A stretch of 18,104 nt of DNA. Source: an uncultured Planctomycetaceae bacterium. Its GTDB lineage: Bacteria > Planctomycetota > Planctomycetia > Pirellulales > UBA1268. The stretch is taken from NCBI GenBank assembly GCA_903885855.1, contig CAISKG010000402.1, forward strand, positions 1-18,104, written 5' to 3'. This document shows, in pieces, positions 1-6,652 of this stretch. Positions within the stretch are counted from its first letter, which is position 1; each line of letters begins with the position of its first letter. The notes beneath the pieces were generated by a model, which saw nothing but the letters and a program-made list of their open reading frames with translations, was not told the DNA's origin and ran no database searches. Both the position numbers and the translations under genes were made by a program.

Positions 1-141
1 CACCGGCAGCCGCGCCACCGCCGGCTCCGGAAGCCCCGCGACGGGCACGCGCGGCAGCATGGCCGGCGCGGGCAGGTCCAGCGCGGCGCCCGACAGGCGC
101 CGCGCGATCACCGCGCCGATCCCGAGCGGATCGCCGTCCAT
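1..141 (-). CDS. Hypothetical protein, N-terminal 47 residues only (runs off the left edge)
   Basis: Reading the minus strand, an ATG at 139-141 opens a frame that stays open to the window edge, giving 47 residues beginning MDGDPLGIGAVIARRLSG. It starts 17 bases after the stop of the upstream minus-strand gene (159-668), so the two probably form an operon. A purine-rich GGGAAG lies about 9 bases before the ATG and could be the ribosome binding site. The visible part is rich in Ala, Pro and Leu, with no clear signal peptide or known motif. I do not recognise the family, and the catalytic or binding part, if any, lies outside the window. The opposite strand is also open here, but it has no start or ribosome-binding context that competes. 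Confidence 0.55.
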   Translation of the reverse strand, partial: MDGDPLGIGAVIARRLSGAALDLPAPAMLPRVPVAGLPEPAVARLPV

Positions 142-158
142 CGAGCGTCGCTTCCCGA

Positions 159-668
159 TCAGTGCTTCTGGGCCTCGTCGATCGCCGCCCGGATCCGCTC
201 GAACGGCTCGCGGAGATCGACCCCCGCCGCGAGCGCCCCCAGGCGGTCGACGAGATCGGCCGGCGCCGTGTCGGGAAGCAGGAGGGCGGCTTCGCCGAAG
301 GTCGTCAGCCCCTCGCCCCGGCAGGGGGCGGCGCCGTCGCGCGGCCGCACGAGCACCACCGGCAGCGGCGTGTGGGGGCGCACGTGGAGGAGGGCCTCGT
401 CGTCGGTGAGCACCGCCAGCGGCCGGGTCGTGGTGTCGGCCAGGAGCGTCGCGCCGATCTGCCGGCCGTGGAGCTGGGCCGGGAGCGTGGCGCCGTAGAG
501 GATGCGCTGGGCGCGCGACACCTTCACCGGCGCGGTGCAGTGGAACTCCAGCGGCCGTCCCGTGACGTCGATCACGAGGTAGCCCCCGAACACCCCGTGG
601 GTGGCGGAGTCGACCGTCGTCAGGAACCCGTAGGACGCCGCGGCCGCTTCCCCCGCTCCGCCGTGCAT
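159..668 (-). CDS. Conserved hypothetical protein, 169 aa
   Basis: The frame could extend upstream to 806, but I chose the ATG at 666-668 because a GGAG lies 8 bases before it and because the extra 46 residues are Arg/Gly-rich with no protein-like character. The protein begins MHGGAGEAAAASYGFLTTVD. Its core alternates hydrophobic strands with the phrases EFHCTAPVK and RAQRILYGATL, followed by an acidic turn LTDDEAL and a strand PLPVVLVRP; this reads as a compact alpha/beta domain. There is no signal peptide, membrane segment or metal-ligand cluster. I do not recognise a named family. The next minus-strand gene starts 17 bases downstream, so co-transcription is likely. No convincing promoter was found for it in the divergent region. 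Confidence 0.7.
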   Translation of the reverse strand: MHGGAGEAAAASYGFLTTVDSATHGVFGGYLVIDVTGRPLEFHCTAPVKVSRAQRILYGATLPAQLHGRQIGATLLADTTTRPLAVLTDDEALLHVRPHTPLPVVLVRPRDGAAPCRGEGLTTFGEAALLLPDTAPADLVDRLGALAAGVDLREPFERIRAAIDEAQKH

Positions 669-952
669 CTGGCACTCTCCACGCCGCCGGGGGTGATCGG
701 CCCCCCGGTTCTCCCGGGACGGGTCGCCCCGCCCACGCGTCGGCGCCGCCTGCCCTTGCATCGGGCGGTCACGGACCGCACTTGAGGGGCCGCCGCCGCG
801 ATCCACGCCCCGCGTCGCGCCGTCACCTCGCCGCGGTGGGCTGGGGCGACCCTGCCGCCACCGGGGACCGCGGGGCTGTCATTCCCGGGAACCTGGGTAG
901 AATCGAAGGGAGACTCGGTTCCGCTCCCGCCCCCTTCCGACACGGCCCTCCC
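669..952. other. Divergent intergenic region (284 bp)
   Basis: This stretch separates the minus-strand pair (start at 668) from the plus-strand gene starting at 953. The only recognisable element is a sigma70-like promoter facing right at 876-903. Both strands are open for long distances here, but the hypothetical products are Arg/Gly/Pro-rich and look like composition artefacts. Confidence 0.5.
876..903 (+). promoter_or_regulatory. Candidate sigma70 promoter for the 953 gene
   Basis: CTGTCA (876-881, 4 of 6 to TTGACA) is separated by 16 bases from TAGAAT (898-903, 5 of 6 to TATAAT). It ends 49 bases before the ATG at 953, the expected distance for a short leader. TAGAAT stands out in a region that is otherwise very GC-rich. 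Transcription may continue into the ligase gene at 1467, which begins only 34 bases after the 953 gene ends. Confidence 0.45.
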
Positions 953-1432
953 ATGAGCGAGTTCCCCCCCGTCTTCACCCAACTCGACATCTCGGCCAAC
1001 TCGATCACCCCCGGGGCGGTCCAGACCGATCCCCAGGCCCGCCACCTGCTGGCGGAGTCGATCGCCCTGCAGCAGCGGCAGATCGAACTCCTCGGCCGCC
1101 AGGTCGAGCTTCTCGGTGAACTGCTCAACCAGGTCTCGCTGCAGCAGCGCCAGCGCGCGGCGGAGTTGAAGGCCTGGAAGGAGGCCAATCCCGACCTCGC
1201 CCAGTCGTGCCGCCGGGCGGCGGAGTCGCTCGCCAAGGTGCACACCGAATTCCTCGCCGGCGTGGCCGCCGAAGCCTTCGACAACGCCGAGAACTTCACC
1301 GACAGCGAGTACGCGCTCGGCGAGTTCATCGATCGCTACGGCCCGCGGCTGGCCCATTTCAACGGCGTGCTGCAGCTCTTCGCGCAGCTCGGCGCGCCCC
1401 CCGCCCCCGCGTCCGGTCCGGCCGACGGCTGA
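953..1432 (+). CDS. Coiled-coil hypothetical protein, 159 aa
   Basis: I chose the ATG at 953 because it lies just downstream of a promoter-like sequence; the frame is open further upstream, but those residues look like intergenic translation. Residues about 28-75 form a strongly amphipathic Gln/Leu-rich helix containing QQRQIELLGRQVELLGELL, typical of a coiled coil. It is followed by a second helical region (about 80-145) with the acidic phrase FDNAENFTDSEYALGEFIDRYG, and a Pro/Ala tail. There is no signal peptide or membrane helix, so it is probably cytoplasmic and oligomeric. I do not recognise a named family. The ligase gene follows 34 bases downstream, so it may be co-transcribed with the carboxylate-reduction genes, but nothing in the sequence ties it to that chemistry. 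Confidence 0.75.
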   Translation: MSEFPPVFTQLDISANSITPGAVQTDPQARHLLAESIALQQRQIELLGRQVELLGELLNQVSLQQRQRAAELKAWKEANPDLAQSCRRAAESLAKVHTEFLAGVAAEAFDNAENFTDSEYALGEFIDRYGPRLAHFNGVLQLFAQLGAPPAPASGPADG

Positions 1433-1466
1433 CGCCCCCCTCCCCTGTCCCTCCAGAGCCCCCGAG

Positions 1467-2593
1467 ATGCCCAACGACGCCCCCGCCAAGGCCCCCGTGT
1501 TCCAGGTCGCCGACGACGCGGCCGTGCAAAAGGCCCGCGCCACCCTCGACGCCCACGCGGTGGAGATGATGGCCTGGCATTTCCATCCCTCCACCGGCTG
1601 CCCCTTCTGGCTGGAGTACGCGAAGACCCTCTCCTTCGACCCGCTCCGCGAGGTGAAGTGCTACGACGACCTGAAGAAGTTCCCCCCCTTCCAGGACGAG
1701 TGGCTGCGCGGCGGCCCGGTGACGCGCTGGATTCCCCAGGGATTCGCCGGGCAGCCGGCCTACTCTTCGAGACCGGCGGCACGACCGGGATCCCCAAGTC
1801 GCGCGTCAACATGCGCGACTTCCGCACCGACTACGAGCAGTTCAGCGACACGCTCCCCGAGGAGTTCTTCCCGCGCGGGGCCAACTGGCTCATGCTCGGC
1901 CCCTCGGGCCCGCGCCGGCTGCGGCTCTCGATCGAGCACCTCGCCCAGCACCGCGGGGGCATCTGCTTCTGCGTCGACCTCGACCCGCGCTGGGTGATCA
2001 AGCTCATCCAGAAGGGCTGGATGGAGCACCTCGAGGCCTACAAGCAGCACTGCATCGACCAGGCGATCACGATCCTCGAGGCGGGCCACGACGTGAAGTG
2101 CATGTTCACCACGCCGAAGCTCCTCGAGGCGCTGGCGCTGGGGCTCGAGAAGCGTGGGACGACGATCCGCAAGGCGGGGATCACGGGCATCTTCTCCGGC
2201 GGCACCGAGTTCACCCCGCAGTGGACGCGCTTCGCCGTGGAGGAGCTCCTCGACGGCGCCTACATGACCCCCACCTACGGCAACACGCTGATGGGGCTGG
2301 CGGCGTCGCGACCGGTGGTGCCCGCCGACGGCTACACGATCGCCTACTACGCCCCCCAGCCGCGCGCGGTGATCGAGGTGGTGGACTTCGACGACACCGA
2401 CGCCGTGGTGCCTTACGGGGGCACGGGCCGCGTGAAGCTCACGACCCTCACCAAGGAGACGTTCGTGCCCGGGTTCCTCGAGCGCGACGAGGGGGAGCGC
2501 GAACTGCCCTACGCGAAGTATCCGTGGGACGGGATCAGCGGCGTGCGTCCCTTCCGCGAACTCGCCGCCTCGACGACCGTGGGCGTGTACTGA
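1467..2593 (+). pseudogene. Frameshifted EhpF/LuxE-like adenylate-forming ligase (annotated elsewhere as 'phenazine antibiotic biosynthesis protein')
   Basis: Two overlapping frames together encode one ANL-superfamily protein of about 375 residues. The ATG at 1467 gives MPNDAPAKAPVFQV... through GFAGQPAY at 1763. The remainder, beginning LFETGGTTGIPKSR, is one frame away and ends at 2593. Restoring one C (TACTCTTC to TACCTCTTC near 1763) joins them seamlessly. Visible motifs are the AMP-binding loop TGGTTGIPK (about residues 103-111), an A5-like PTYGN (269-273) and a GGTGRVKLT strand typical of the region before the C-terminal subdomain. The family adenylates carboxylates; EhpF of the griseoluteic-acid pathway and LuxE are the nearest characterised types I can name. 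The ALDH-fold gene downstream fits a reductase that would take the activated acid. The frameshift could be a sequencing error, a strain mutation or true decay; the reading frame on both sides is otherwise intact, which favours an error or a recent event. The substrate cannot be inferred. Confidence 0.8.
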
Positions 2594-2598
2594 CTTCA

Positions 2599-2701
2599 GG
2601 GCTGCCGGGCCATCCCTGGCCCCGGCAGCCCGTGGCTCGCAGGCGGGCCTCGCGGCCCGGCTGCGAGCCGGCGGCCGCACCTCCGGGAGGCCGTGGCCGC
2701 C
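2599..2701. repeat. Three consecutive stem-loops between ligase and reductase genes
   Basis: The 187-base gap contains three inverted repeats in a row. The first has perfect 11-bp arms (GGGCTGCCGGG at 2599-2609 and CCCGGCAGCCC at 2621-2631). The second has 16-bp arms with one mismatch (2634-2649 and 2654-2669) around a TCGC loop. The third has GGCGGCC (2670-2676) pairing with GGCCGCC (2695-2701) around an inner CCTCC/GGAGG pair. None is followed by a T-run, so a classical intrinsic terminator is unlikely; mRNA processing, attenuation or a repeat-element origin are alternatives. Confidence 0.65.
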
Positions 2702-2780
2702 TGCGGCGGCGGAACGCTCGCCGGTGGCGAGCGCCCGCCAGTTCACCGGCAACCTTTCGACACCGTTCCAGGAGTCTCCC

Positions 2781-4205
2781 GTGCATCTTCCCGCCCTCCG
2801 CTTCGGCAAGCCCTACGAGTCGATCGAGCGCACGTCGCTCGTGCATTTCCTCACCGGCGAGCCGGTGGCGGAGGTGAGCCAGGTGGGCGGCGCGCTCGTG
2901 GGCCGCGACATGCAGAAGGCCTCCCGGGCCCGCGCGGCGCTGCTCGCGCTCGATCCGGAGGATGTCGTCGAGCGGCTGCAGACGGCGGGCAATCTCTACG
3001 CCCACGGCACCCTCGACCTGTGGGGCACGAAGCAATCCCCCGACGACTTCGTCAAGCAGCAGTCGGCCACCACCGGGCTGCCCGAGTCGCTCTGCCGGGC
3101 GAACATGCACAAGAACCTCTTCGTGCTCTCGAACATGGACCGGATGCTCGACGCCCTCTCGCGCGGGCTGCCGCCGGAGGTCTTCTGGCGCGGGTTCGGC
3201 CGCGAGCACCGCGACGTGGTGGTGAGCTACCAGGCACAGTCGCCGGTCCTCGGCCTCGTGCTCCCGTCGAATTCCCCCGGCGTGCACACCCTCTGGCTCC
3301 CGGTGATCGCCCTCGGCGTGGGGCTGGTGATGAAGCCGGGCGGCCAGGAGCCGTGGACCCCCTACCGCATGGCGGCGGCCTTCATCGAGGCGGGGATCCC
3401 CGCCGAGGCCATCGGCCTCTACCCCGGCGCCACCGACGTCGGCGCCTCGATCCTCGCCGCCTGCCGGCGGAGCATGATCTTCGGCAGCGCCAAGACGGTC
3501 GAGCAGTACCGCGGCAACCCCGGCGTGCAGGTGCACGGCCCCGGATTCTCCAAGATCCTCATCGGCGACGACGTGGTCGATCGCTGGGAGGACCACCTCG
3601 ACATGATGGTGGAGAGCGTGGCGGTCAACGGCGGCCGCGGCTGCATCAACTGCTCGGCCATCTGGGCCAGCCGGCACACCGAGGCGATCGCCGCCGCGCT
3701 CGCCGAGCGCCTCGGGCCCGTCGACGTCCTCCCCCCCGACGACCCCCAGGCCAAGCTGGCGGCCTTCACGATCCCCGGTGCCGCCAAGGCGATCTGGCAG
3801 CAGATCGAGGGGGGGCTCACGGCCCCCGGCGTGACGCACCCCACCGCGGCCTACGGCCCGCGGCTGGTGGAGGGGGAGCGCTGCGGCTGGCTCCGGCCCG
3901 TCGTCGTCCACTGCGCCAGCCACGAGCCGGCGATCGCGAAGGCGGAGTACATGTTCCCCTTCGTGGCGGTGGTCAAGTGCCCGCAGAACGCCATGCTCGA
4001 GCGCATCGGCCCCACCCTCGTGGGCACGGCGATCACCGAGGATGACGCCTTCCGCGGCGAACTCGTCGGCTGCACCGAGATCGATCGCTTGAACCTCGGC
4101 GCCGTGCCGACGACGAAGCTCGACTGGCTGCAGCCGCACGAGGGGAACATCATCGACTTCCTCTACCGCTCGCGGGCGCTGCAACTCGCCGCCGGCGCCA
4201 CCTGA
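2781..4205 (+). CDS. Aldehyde-dehydrogenase-fold reductase, EhpG/acyl-reductase-like, 474 aa
   Basis: The GTG at 2781 is preferred because AGGAG lies 6 bases before it; a GTG at 2724 in the same frame would add 19 residues that overlap the stem-loop region and lacks a ribosome binding site. ALDH-superfamily landmarks appear in order: KPGGQEPW in the position of the usual KPSE cofactor loop, the Rossmann-type IFGSAKTVEQY, and the catalytic loop GGRGCINCSAIW with Cys288 and Cys291 as nucleophile candidates. Where hydrolytic ALDHs have Glu-Leu-Gly-Gly-Lys, this protein appears to have VHGPGFSK, so the general-base Glu seems absent. That suits a reductase acting on an activated acyl group better than an enzyme oxidising aldehydes to free acids. 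Placed between an adenylating ligase and an Fe-ADH, it most likely reduces the activated acid to the aldehyde with NAD(P)H. The substrate is unknown. Confidence 0.8.
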   Translation: MHLPALRFGKPYESIERTSLVHFLTGEPVAEVSQVGGALVGRDMQKASRARAALLALDPEDVVERLQTAGNLYAHGTLDLWGTKQSPDDFVKQQSATTGLPESLCRANMHKNLFVLSNMDRMLDALSRGLPPEVFWRGFGREHRDVVVSYQAQSPVLGLVLPSNSPGVHTLWLPVIALGVGLVMKPGGQEPWTPYRMAAAFIEAGIPAEAIGLYPGATDVGASILAACRRSMIFGSAKTVEQYRGNPGVQVHGPGFSKILIGDDVVDRWEDHLDMMVESVAVNGGRGCINCSAIWASRHTEAIAAALAERLGPVDVLPPDDPQAKLAAFTIPGAAKAIWQQIEGGLTAPGVTHPTAAYGPRLVEGERCGWLRPVVVHCASHEPAIAKAEYMFPFVAVVKCPQNAMLERIGPTLVGTAITEDDAFRGELVGCTEIDRLNLGAVPTTKLDWLQPHEGNIIDFLYRSRALQLAAGAT

Positions 4206-4221
4206 TCCGGCGAGGCCCCCG

Positions 4222-5394
4222 TTGAGCGTGCCCGAATCCCCGGCGTTCGAATTCCGGGCCGCCACGCGGCTGGTCGTGGGGCGCGGCGCCACCGCCCGGC
4301 TCGGCGCCCTGGCCGCGGAACTCGGCTGCCGCCGGGCGCTGGTGGTGAGCGACCCGGGCATCGAGCGGGCCGGGCACACGGCCATCGCGGTGGGGGCGCT
4401 CGAGCGCGGCGGCCTGGCCGTCACCACCTTCACGGGCGTCGGCGAGAACCCCACCACCGACCACGTCGCCGCCGGCGTGGAGGCCGCCCGGCGCTTCCGC
4501 CCCGATCTCCTCGTGGCCGTGGGGGGCGGCAGCTCGATGGACTGCGCCAAGGGGATCAATTTCGTCCATTCCTGCGGCGGGCGGATGCACGACTACCACG
4601 GCCGCGGCAAGGCCACCGGTCCGATGCTCCCCTCGATCGGCGTCCCCACCACCGCCGGCACGGGGAGCGAGACGCAGTCGTTCGCGCTGGTCAGCGACGC
4701 CGAGACGCACGTCAAGATGGCCTGCGGCGACCCGCGTGCCGCCTTCCGCGTGGCGGTGCTCGACGTCCTCCTCACGCTCACCCAGCCGCCGCGCGTCACG
4801 GCGCTGACCGGCATCGACGCCCTCTCGCACGCCGTCGAGAGCCACGTCAGCCGCGCGGCCACCCCGGCGTCGCGCGTCTTCTCGCGCGAGGCCTTCCGCC
4901 TCCTCGCCGCCGGCCTGCCGCGCGTCTTCGCGGACCCGGCCGACATCGCGGCCCGCGAGACGGTGCAGCTGGGAGCGGCCTGGGCCGGGATGGCGATCGA
5001 GAACTCGATGCTCGGCGCCGCCCACGCGCTGGCCAATCCGCTCACCGCGCGGCACGACGTCGTCCACGGCCAGGCGGTGGCGCTGATGCTGCCGCACGTC
5101 GTGCGCTTTAACGCCGCCGGCGCGGCCGGTGCCGCCGGGCACTACGCCGAGCTGGCCGCGTGCGTGCCGGCCCTCGCCGACGGCGATCCGGCCGCGGCCG
5201 GCGAGCGCCTCGCCGCATGGCTCTCCAGGGTGATCGCCGCCGGGGGGCTGGCCTCCTCGCTGGCCGGCGTCGGCCTCCCCTCCCCCGACACCGCCTGGCT
5301 GGCGGCCGCCGCCTCGACGCAGTGGACCGCCGGCTTCAACCCGCGCGCCGTGGCGATCGACGACCTGGTGCGCCTCTACGAGGAGGCCCGATGA
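4222..5394 (+). CDS. Iron-containing (group III) alcohol dehydrogenase, 390 aa
   Basis: The likely start is the TTG at 4222, six bases after a GAGG; a GTG at 4228 is the alternative. The NAD(P)-binding GGGSSMDCAKG lies at residues 101-111 and the PTTAGTGSE loop at 142-150. All four metal ligands of the family are present with normal spacing: Asp199 and His203 in GIDALSHAVES, His268 in GAAHALANP and His282 in VVHGQAV. It should interconvert an alcohol and an aldehyde in the cytoplasm using nicotinamide cofactor and a divalent metal (Fe2+ typical). The length is normal for the family. It begins 16 bases after the ALDH-fold gene and overlaps the next gene by four bases (ATGA). In this setting it is the natural last step of acid-to-alcohol reduction, or the first step if the module runs in the oxidative direction. 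Confidence 0.92.
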   Translation: MSVPESPAFEFRAATRLVVGRGATARLGALAAELGCRRALVVSDPGIERAGHTAIAVGALERGGLAVTTFTGVGENPTTDHVAAGVEAARRFRPDLLVAVGGGSSMDCAKGINFVHSCGGRMHDYHGRGKATGPMLPSIGVPTTAGTGSETQSFALVSDAETHVKMACGDPRAAFRVAVLDVLLTLTQPPRVTALTGIDALSHAVESHVSRAATPASRVFSREAFRLLAAGLPRVFADPADIAARETVQLGAAWAGMAIENSMLGAAHALANPLTARHDVVHGQAVALMLPHVVRFNAAGAAGAAGHYAELAACVPALADGDPAAAGERLAAWLSRVIAAGGLASSLAGVGLPSPDTAWLAAAASTQWTAGFNPRAVAIDDLVRLYEEAR

Positions 5395-6611
5395 CGCCCT
5401 CCCACCGGCACTCCCGCCCCGGCACGGCATTCGAGCGCTGCACCGCCGGCCTCGGGGCGCTCGCGCTGGCGGCCATCCTTCTGGTGGGCCGCGCCGCCGC
5501 CGACGACGCCGGCGTCGACGAGGCGCCGACCGATGCCTGGCCGATGTTCCGCGGGGCGCTTTCGGGCACCGGGCGGTCGGCCGCCGTGCTTGGCGCCGAA
5601 CTCGGCGAGCGCTGGCAGCGGCGTCTGGAGAAGACCGCCTTCGACGCCACGCCGGTGATCGCCGGGGGCCGGGTGTACGTCGGCGATCTCGACGGCACGT
5701 TCCACTGCCTCGCCCTCGCCGACGGCTCGACCGTGTGGACCTTCGCCACCGACGCCGGCTTCCCGGCCGCCGCCGCGGTGGACGCCGAGGCGGGGATCGT
5801 CGTGGTCGGCGACGGGGCCGGGATCGTGCGCGCCTTCGACGCCGCCGACGGCACGCCGCGCTGGACGCACGAGACCGGGGCCGAGGTGTCCGGCGGGCCG
5901 ACGATCGTGCGCGTGGAGGGCGAGACGCGGGTCCTGGTCGGCAGCCAGGATGCCACGCTCTCCTGCCTCGCCATCGCCGACGGCCAGGTGCGCTGGACGC
6001 ACACCATCGGCGACCAGATCCGCTGCTCCCCCACGGTGGCGGCGGGCAAGGTGCTGCTGGCCGGCTGCGACGGGAGGCTCCACGTCATCGACGCCGCGAC
6101 CGGCGAGGCGGGGGTGTCGGTGCCGATCGACGGCCCCACCGGCACGACGCCGGCCGCCGCCGGCTCGCGGGCCCTGTTCGGGAGCGAGGGGGGGGTGTTC
6201 TGGGCGATCGACGTCGCCGCCGGCATGCCCGCCTGGAAGCTCGAGCCGCAGGGGGCCGGGCAGGCCTACCGCTCGAGCGCCGCGGTGGCGGGGGAGGTGG
6301 CGATCGTCGGCACGCGCGGCCGGGCCGTGGAGGCCTTCGCGATCGCCGACGGCGCGCGGGCCTGGCGGCAGGGGACGCGCGGCCGCGTCGACGCCTCGCC
6401 GGTGGTCGTCCACCTCGACGCCGCCGGCAGCCTGGGGGCGATCGTGGCCGACTCCGCGGGCAAGGTCGCCCTCCTGCGCGCGACCGACGGCGAGAAGCTG
6501 TGGGAGTTCGACGCCGGCGGAGGCTTCACCGCCTCGCCCGCGGTGGCGGAGGGGTGCGTCGTGATCCCCTCGGTCGATGGCACGGTGTGGTGCTTCGGCC
6601 CGGCCCGGTGA
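5391..6611 (+). CDS. Secreted PQQ-repeat (BamB-like) beta-propeller protein, 406 aa
   Basis: The ATG at 5391 overlaps the stop of the Fe-ADH gene (ATGA) and has an AGGAGG five bases upstream, so translation is coupled. The N-terminus carries a signal peptide: a basic stretch, a hydrophobic core GALALAAILLVG (about 19-31) and a cleavage site near RAAADD. The mature part starts with WPMFRGALSGTGRS, common in secreted planctomycete propellers, and contains eight blade motifs of the type DGTFHCLALADGSTVWTF. The last blade is closed by N-terminal residues, so an eight-bladed propeller like BamB is expected. The cysteine pair and tryptophan-docking pattern of true PQQ-dependent dehydrogenases are not evident, so a binding or scaffold role in the periplasm is more likely than catalysis. 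The link to the cytoplasmic dehydrogenase rests only on translational coupling. Confidence 0.88.
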   Translation: MTPSHRHSRPGTAFERCTAGLGALALAAILLVGRAAADDAGVDEAPTDAWPMFRGALSGTGRSAAVLGAELGERWQRRLEKTAFDATPVIAGGRVYVGDLDGTFHCLALADGSTVWTFATDAGFPAAAAVDAEAGIVVVGDGAGIVRAFDAADGTPRWTHETGAEVSGGPTIVRVEGETRVLVGSQDATLSCLAIADGQVRWTHTIGDQIRCSPTVAAGKVLLAGCDGRLHVIDAATGEAGVSVPIDGPTGTTPAAAGSRALFGSEGGVFWAIDVAAGMPAWKLEPQGAGQAYRSSAAVAGEVAIVGTRGRAVEAFAIADGARAWRQGTRGRVDASPVVVHLDAAGSLGAIVADSAGKVALLRATDGEKLWEFDAGGGFTASPAVAEGCVVIPSVDGTVWCFGPAR

Positions 6612-6652
6612 GCCGCGGCGGCCGCAGCGACCGTCCGCAGGGAGCGATGGCG

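Noticed and set aside
2535..4559. A 670-codon minus-strand open frame antisense to the ALDH-fold gene.
   Set aside because: It crosses the stem-loop region and two real genes, lacks recognisable motifs and is a shadow of GC-rich coding sequence.
1467..5394. A phenazine biosynthesis cluster.
   Set aside because: Only the ligase resembles a protein annotated with that name. None of the core phz genes is present, so phenazine production is not supported.
5391..6611. A PQQ-dependent alcohol dehydrogenase.
   Set aside because: The propeller repeats are present, but I see no adjacent-cysteine disulphide, no calcium or PQQ ligand pattern and no heme motif; a BamB-like binding propeller is the safer call.
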